DNA of 12,500 nucleotides from Chromera velia (lineage: Eukaryota > Sar > Chromeraceae): contig JAHBMJ010002031.1 of the NCBI GenBank assembly GCA_018398765.1, forward strand, positions 1 through 12,500. Reading direction: 5' to 3'. How positions within the stretch are numbered: position 1 is the first letter of the stretch; each line of letters opens with the position of its first letter. The translations under genes and the position numbers were made by a program. Under the pieces are notes generated by a model that had not been told where the DNA came from, did no database searches, and saw nothing but the letters and a program-made list of their open reading frames with translations. Positions 8,144 to 12,500 of the stretch are shown piece by piece.

Positions 8144-8368
8144 CAAACAAGCAATTGTGACCTGTCAGTTCGCTTATGTCTTGTACGTACACCGATCGAC
8201 CCAAAATTCAGTCTTGCAAGGGCAGAGAGACAGTCGTTCCCGTAAGCCAATGGAGCGCATAGTGCATTTTTCCTTAACTCTGCAGCAGCCACCCTGCTAG
8301 AGATTCATCTATGTTCGGTCATCTCATCAGTTGAAGGCCTTGCCTGAGTGCGGATTCTGACTTTTGAG

Positions 8369-9509
8369 GAGGGTCCCGGCAAGGAAGAAAGGCATAGGGT
8401 GCGGCAGTCAGAAAGGGTGGGGAAGCAGGTAAGCTGATTTTTATTCCTTGCAAGCACGCACACGTACACGCTGCACACGAATTAATTGCAGGGAGGGGCA
8501 GGGTGACTCAGAGAAGGGAAGGGATCTCTGCATTCACCACCGAGTTGAAAAGAACTGCTCCATCTGCCGCCCTCGAGTCAAGCTGTGGGGGCGGTGCGAG
8601 CACGGGAGAGAGCGCTCACATTGCAAGGAGTGCGGAGGCTCTTCCATTTGTGAGCACGGGAGACGGCGGTCATATTGCAAGGAGTGCGGAGGCTCTTCCA
8701 TTTGTGAGCACGGGAGACAGCGCTCCCGCTGCAAGGAGTGCGGAGGCGGCTCCATTTGTGAGCACGGGAGACAGCGCTCCGAGTGCAAGGAGTGCGGAGG
8801 CGGCTCCATTTGTGAGCATGGAAGACGGCGCTCGTATTGCAAGGAGTGCGGAGGTTCTTCCTTTTGTGAGCACGGGAGACGGCGCTCCCGCTGCAAGGAG
8901 TGCGGAGGCTCTTCCATTTGTGAGCACGGGAGACAGCGCTCCCGCTGCAAGGAGTGCGGAGGCGGCTCCATTTGTGAGCACGGGAGAGAGCGCTTCCAGT
9001 GCAAGGAGTGCGGAGGCTCTTCCATTTGTGAGCATGGAAGACGGCGGTCATATTGCAAGGAGTGCGGAGGCTCTTCCATTTGTGAGCACGGGAGACAGCG
9101 CTCCCGCTGCAAGGAGTGCGGAGGCGGCTCCATTTGTGAGCACGGGAGACAGCGCTCCGAGTGCAAGGAGTGCGGAGGCTCTTCCATTTGTGAGCATGGA
9201 AGACGGCGCTCGTATTGCAAGGAGTGCGGAGGCTCTTCCCTTTGTGAGCACGGGAGACGGCGCTCCCGCTGCAAGGAGGCTCCATTTGTGAGCACGGGAG
9301 AGAGCGCTTCCAGTGCAAGGAGTGCGGAGGCTCTTCCATTTGTGAGCATGGAAGACGGCGCTCGTATTGCAAGGAGTGCGCATCTTACGAAATTTGTAGC
9401 CGGGCCGGGCGTGGCGACTGAGCGGGCGCCGTCAGGGGCGTCTAGGACGCTACCATGTCTTTCGGCTCCGACAGGACCACCGCGTAGTCGGAGGCTCTTC
9501 CATTTGTGA
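8369..9509 (+). CDS. Tandem Cys/His-repeat (putative zinc-binding) protein, spliced, 3' part frameshifted
   Basis: Coding segments 8369-8428 and 8492-9509 flank a 63-nt intron (CAG|GTAAGC to AATTGCAG|G). A basic segment and a mini Cys/His motif (LCIHHRVEKNCSICRP) lead into tandem 18-residue units, consensus CEHGRxRSxCKECGGSSI. Each has four likely metal ligands (Cys1, His3, Cys10, Cys13). Twelve full units run from 8595 to 9242. In the thirteenth a 10-nt net loss shifts the frame, giving about 75 unrelated residues up to TGA 9507-9509. The frame has no ATG, so its start must lie in an upstream exon. The acceptor-like TTTTGAG at 8368 accepts the C2H2 donor (7782) in phase. Synonymous changes (CAC/CAT, GGG/GGA, TCN/AGT serines) show this is the selected frame. 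I recall similar repeats in algal and other protist predictions; their role is unknown to me. Nucleic-acid or protein binding is inference. Confidence 0.6.
8429..8491 (+). other. 63-nt intron upstream of the repeat array
   Basis: Donor CAG|GTAAGC at 8428/8429 and acceptor ATTAATTGCAG ending at 8491 are both near-ideal. The length is a multiple of three and the interval has no stop in the coding frame, so retention would not break translation. Confidence 0.65.
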
Positions 9510-9772
9510 GCACGGGAGACGGCGCTCCCGCTGCAAGGAGTGCGGAGGCTCTTCCCTTTGTGAGGACGGGAGACGGCGCTCCCGCTGCAAGGAGTGCGGA
9601 GGCTCTTCCCTTTGTGAGCACGGGAGACTCCGCTCACATTGCAAGGAGTGCGGGGGCTCTTCCATTTGAGCACGGGAGACAGCGCAGTAAGTGCAAGGAG
9701 TGCGGAGGCTCTTCCATTTGTGAGCACGGGAGACAGCGCTCTTCTTGCAAAGAGTGCCGAAGTACAAGGCTC
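8595..9772 (+). repeat. 54-bp tandem repeat array, about 20 units
   Basis: Units of 54 bp (18 codons) start at 8595 and continue every 54 bp to 9243. Further copies start at 9287, 9341, 9505, 9559, 9613, 9667 (52 bp) and 9719. Order of residue 9 by unit: H,Y,R,E,Y,R,R,Q,Y,R,E,Y,R then Q,Y, insertion, R,R,H,K,S. The order Y,R,E,Y,R recurs exactly 378 bp apart (units 2-6 and 9-13), showing that seven units were duplicated as a block. Units 8 and 14 are identical in sequence, as expected from that duplication. Confidence 0.95.
9381..9490. other. 110-nt insertion interrupting the repeat array
   Basis: A unit is cut after AAGGAGTGCG (9380), and its remainder resumes with GAGGCTCTTCC at 9491. The intervening 110 nt are unlike the array, rich in CG dinucleotides, and end in CG, so CG is present on both sides. 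The length is not a multiple of three, and the frame of the preceding units reaches TGA inside it (9420-9422). I see no terminal inverted repeat. Origin unknown: a small mobile or filler insertion, or a misassembly. Confidence 0.7.
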
Positions 9773-9808
9773 CATTTGAAGGAGCCATCCAAGGAGAAAG
9801 TAAATTAA
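9491..9808 (+). pseudogene. Frame-broken 3' part of the Cys/His repeat array
   Basis: Repeat units resume after the insertion but in a third frame. Three full units (9505-9666) keep the pattern; one has Asp for the His ligand (CEDG) and one has Leu at residue 6. At 9667 the Cys codon has lost TG, so the unit frame reads TGA. A new frame then carries EHGRQRSKCKECGG, a last unit ending CKECRSTRL, and a tail HLKEPSKEKVN to TAA at 9806-9808. This last frame has no start of its own. The cleanest reading is a once longer reading frame now decayed, although unseen splicing or collapsed repeat assembly could mimic this. Confidence 0.6.
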
Positions 9809-10305
9809 GAATTGATTGAGATCACCACAGCTAGGAATAGCTGGTGCCGCCCCATGCAGCACCACTCCGCACGTGCAGCCAGCCACCCTCGTGCATGATC
9901 CCTCCAATTCCCCCCCCCGGCCTTCCACAGAAGCATGCAGGGGGGGAAACGGGGGGGGGACACTTTCAGGACCATCAGCCATCAGATGCGTCCGTCCTTG
10001 GATCTGCTGCTTCGACTTCGCTGATGGGCGGAGGCAGGTGCAGAGGGAGAGAGACAGTCGATCGAAGTCTCCCCCCTTCTCTGCAGGGCACAGCTAGAGG
10101 GAATTCAGATGATGAAAGGGAGGGAAGGAAGGAAGGAAGAGACCCAAACGTCAGTCAGACCACCCCCCGCCCCTCCGCACAGTGTTGCAGAGAGCAGACG
10201 CATTGAAAGAATTGTCGTCTTCTCCCTTACTCTGCAGCAGCATCGTTCCCTCATCTTCTCTCCCTTTTCCCTCATCGCGAGGGCATGCATCTACACGGAT
10301 GGGCA
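9809..10305. other. Non-coding interval, nothing firm
   Basis: No gene supported. It contains C and G homopolymer runs (9910-9959), a short GGAA tract (about 10120-10140) and three pyrimidine-plus-CTCTGCAG segments (ending 10086 and 10237 here, and one upstream at 8285) that resemble splice acceptors but have no exon I can support. Confidence 0.5.
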
Positions 10306-10397
10306 CAGAGAGAGAGAAAGAGGGAGAGGGGGGGGGAGGGGAGAGCGAGAGCGAGAGCGAGAGCGAGAGCGAGAGCGAGAGCGAGAGCGAGAGCGAG

Positions 10398-10434
<37 letters not shown>
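10306..10434. repeat. GAGCGA hexanucleotide and GA dinucleotide microsatellites
   Basis: A purine tract starts at 10306, with about ten GAGCGA units from 10341 to 10400 and then a pure GA run at 10401-10434. Every frame through it is low-complexity (Arg/Glu, Ser/Glu or Arg/Ala), so no protein is called. Confidence 0.95.
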
Positions 10435-10439
<5 letters not shown>

Positions 10440-12500
10440 GAACGAGAAGAGAAATCTTCGCAGCAGCAGATCTGCGCTGGAGATACGTTCACCGATCGAG
10501 GTGACTTCGGTACTGATTGCGGCCGTAAGAGTAAGAGCTAGAGTAAGAGGGTAGCAGCCCGTAAAAACTGAATGAGAAGGAGATCAAATTCGCGGTGAAA
10601 GTGAATGAATGGGTTTGAATCGAAGGAAAAAAAAACAAAATTGAACATAAATTGTCTCTCTCTTTCGCCCTTCCGTCTGGATCGATACCTCAAGGCATGA
10701 TCGACTCCCTTAGTGCGTCCTCTCTCTGGCATGTTGTGTCGGCCCGTCCTTCTTCTTTCTCGTCTCTCCTCCTGTCTCCCCTTTTATTTCTCGATCCATC
10801 GAGATTCCTCACGGGGGTTCACGATCAGTACTTCTTTTCTCTTTAGTTGTCTTCTTTTGTCTTTCTCCGGTTCGTGCGGTCGGTTGGCCGATTAACTGTT
10901 CGATCAAAACATATATAACGAACTCATCTGCGTGACAGAAACTGAGTGACGGCGCATTCAAAGCTAGATTCAAAGTTCAAGTATCAGTGCAGATCATGCA
11001 TGGTATACAATGTAACAACAGAATCTATAATAAACAGGAGTCACAGGTCATAGACTCACAGGACCCATATAGGATTACTAGATATAGGAGAGAAAGACCA
11101 GCAAAAAGATTAAAATTCATAAAATACAAAGGGAGTCATTTTTTTTTTCCCGATTCTTTAAGTGTTGACATATATATTATATACTCAGACTACTATAATT
11201 ACCACATGCTAGTGCAGTCAGTGCGTACAATAATATGCATGCATAATACATTGTATATTACCTGTATGATATGATGTATGATCTGTATGATAATCCCAGC
11301 CACTGGCAGCCAGCTCAATAAAGTACGTCTCATCCAGCAAAAACACTTTTAAAAGAGCTGACAGTCTGAGCTATTAGATTCTAGGTTAGATTAAGTGATT
11401 TAGCACTGAAACTTAGTATGTGCATTCTCTTTCTGTCACGATTCGATGTTCGGAGTCCCTTGATTTCTTTTCTAAAAACTTAGTAAGAAGCTTTCGGAAG
11501 CTTTCATGGTGAGTACTATAAGGTTAGTAATAATTAATCGTACACAAATCAGCCCAGGTCACAAGCTAGGAGATACATTCAAAAGTTCTAAAAAAAGAAA
11601 GAAAGAAAGTAAAAGAAAGTTTGTCTGAGTTTTCCATACTTCAAACTTTATTGGGATTACTACTGCAGTTGCTGGCTGGTATCACTGGCATGTTTTCCAT
11701 CGATTGTTTTAGTTGTTTTTTGACATTTAAACGATGTATTTATGCTGGCCAGTCTATTGTGACTCCATACAAAACCAGTTCAAGTTTGACCAATAGTTTG
11801 ATCGCTAATTAGATTGGACCTTTGATGTAAATTTAATTTTTACTCATAAACTTAATAAAGTTCTAAAGATCGAATAAAACAAAAAAAAAGAAAGCTGGAC
11901 CAAGTTTTTATTGTTTAAAGTTTTACAGTGTGCCAGTGTGGGCCTTAGGTCATAAGTTACCAGACCAGGTGCATGTCAGATTATGATCATATGATGATGA
12001 TCATCAAAACATCCGAGTGTCATCGAAAAAACGTCTCGTCTCCTGTCAAACAACTTGAATAATGTTGCTAATTAGATATAAACGCTGCGGTGGTACTCGT
12101 TTTTGCATGTCTTCCGCTCTGCTTATACTACTAGGCCCTATAGCTTACTGCCAGGAACTAAATCCAAACTATACCGAGCAGTAGCCTCATCATTGACTCT
12201 GGTATCAATGACTTTCTTCTAGTTTTAATTCCATTTTTTTATTAATTGATATTTCCTTAGGAAATTGCATATGAAGTTATTATCTCTACGAGTATGGCGA
12301 TTACTCTTTTCTTTCTGGCTGACAGGGGGAGCATGACGGCCCCGATCACTTCTGCCAGTATATTAAACACTGTATTTATTTGCTGCACAGTTTGCATGAG
12401 CAATTAATGAAAAAGTAAAAAAAAAATCTATGCATAAAAAGTAAAAAAAAAAAAAATAATTCATAAAATATTATTATTGAATAGCAGCCAAACTTTAAAC
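10435..12500. other. AT-rich region without supported genes
   Basis: Only short frames (about 95 codons or fewer) occur, none with recognisable content or paired splice signals. Present are an AAAG tract (11587-11612), A-rich runs (11880-11890, 12418-12428, 12443-12457), AATAAA-type polyadenylation-like signals (11316, 11855 and 11872) and a 12-bp palindrome TGATGATCATCA at 11995-12006. It may be intergenic DNA or worn repeats. Confidence 0.6.

Noticed and set aside
8534-9982. A 482-codon minus-strand reading frame
   Set aside because: It is the antisense of the Cys/His array. Substitutions are silent or conservative in the plus frame, and the metal-ligand spacing exists only there.
8221-10240. 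Shared AGAGAGACAGTCG and CTCTGCAG segments on both sides of the array as a duplicated module
   Set aside because: Spacing differs (42 versus 19 bases) and the motifs are short and low-complexity, so chance is likely.
10109-10554. Arg/Glu- or Ser/Glu-rich proteins
   Set aside because: All frames are driven by the GAGCGA and GA microsatellites; no non-repetitive conserved part.
10987-11812. Small reading frames of 63-95 codons
   Set aside because: AT-rich, no domain, no splice context, no paralogue in the window; expected by chance.

Overview
This is nuclear DNA of a eukaryote. The coding stretches are cut by introns with GT..AG ends (the clearest are 5014-5460, 7782-8094 and 8429-8491). Reading phase is kept across the proposed joins, and there are no bacterial ribosome-binding sites or operons. 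Microsatellites, a mid-to-high GC gene-bearing part, an AT-rich gene-poor right end and an 18-residue Cys/His repeat array suggest a protist or alga. My best guess is a photosynthetic alveolate such as Chromera velia. That is recall, not proof.

Left part (1-6043): two genes stand head to head. Gene A (minus strand, exon at 970-1622) and gene B (plus strand, exons at 2275-3171, 4922-5013 and 5461-6043) are diverged paralogues of an unrecognised family of probably secreted, cysteine-containing proteins. Each first coding exon ends at a corresponding place and runs straight into an intronic tetranucleotide repeat: GTCA-type in A, GTCT-type in B. The interval between them is a likely shared promoter, packed with TGCATGCA and TGCAAC/GTTGCA motifs around a 28-bp near-perfect palindrome.

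Middle (6044-7392): AT-rich non-coding DNA with a short dispersed repeat pair, a block of very long G runs, and a TATA-flanked GC-rich hairpin that could be a promoter.

Right-centre (7393-9808): an exon with one C2H2 zinc finger ends at a GTGAGT donor followed by a CTTT microsatellite. A small downstream exon (8095-8143) would end that gene. Just beyond lies an array of about 20 copies of an 18-residue unit carrying Cys, His, Cys, Cys as probable metal ligands. The array's coding frame has no ATG of its own, and splice phases let the C2H2 exon join it, so the two may be one zinc-binding protein. Within the array almost everything is invariant except residues 6 and 9. Its 3' part is broken by a 10-nt net loss, a 110-nt insertion and a 2-nt loss.

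Far right (9809-12500): no convincing gene. It holds purine microsatellites and then AT-rich DNA.
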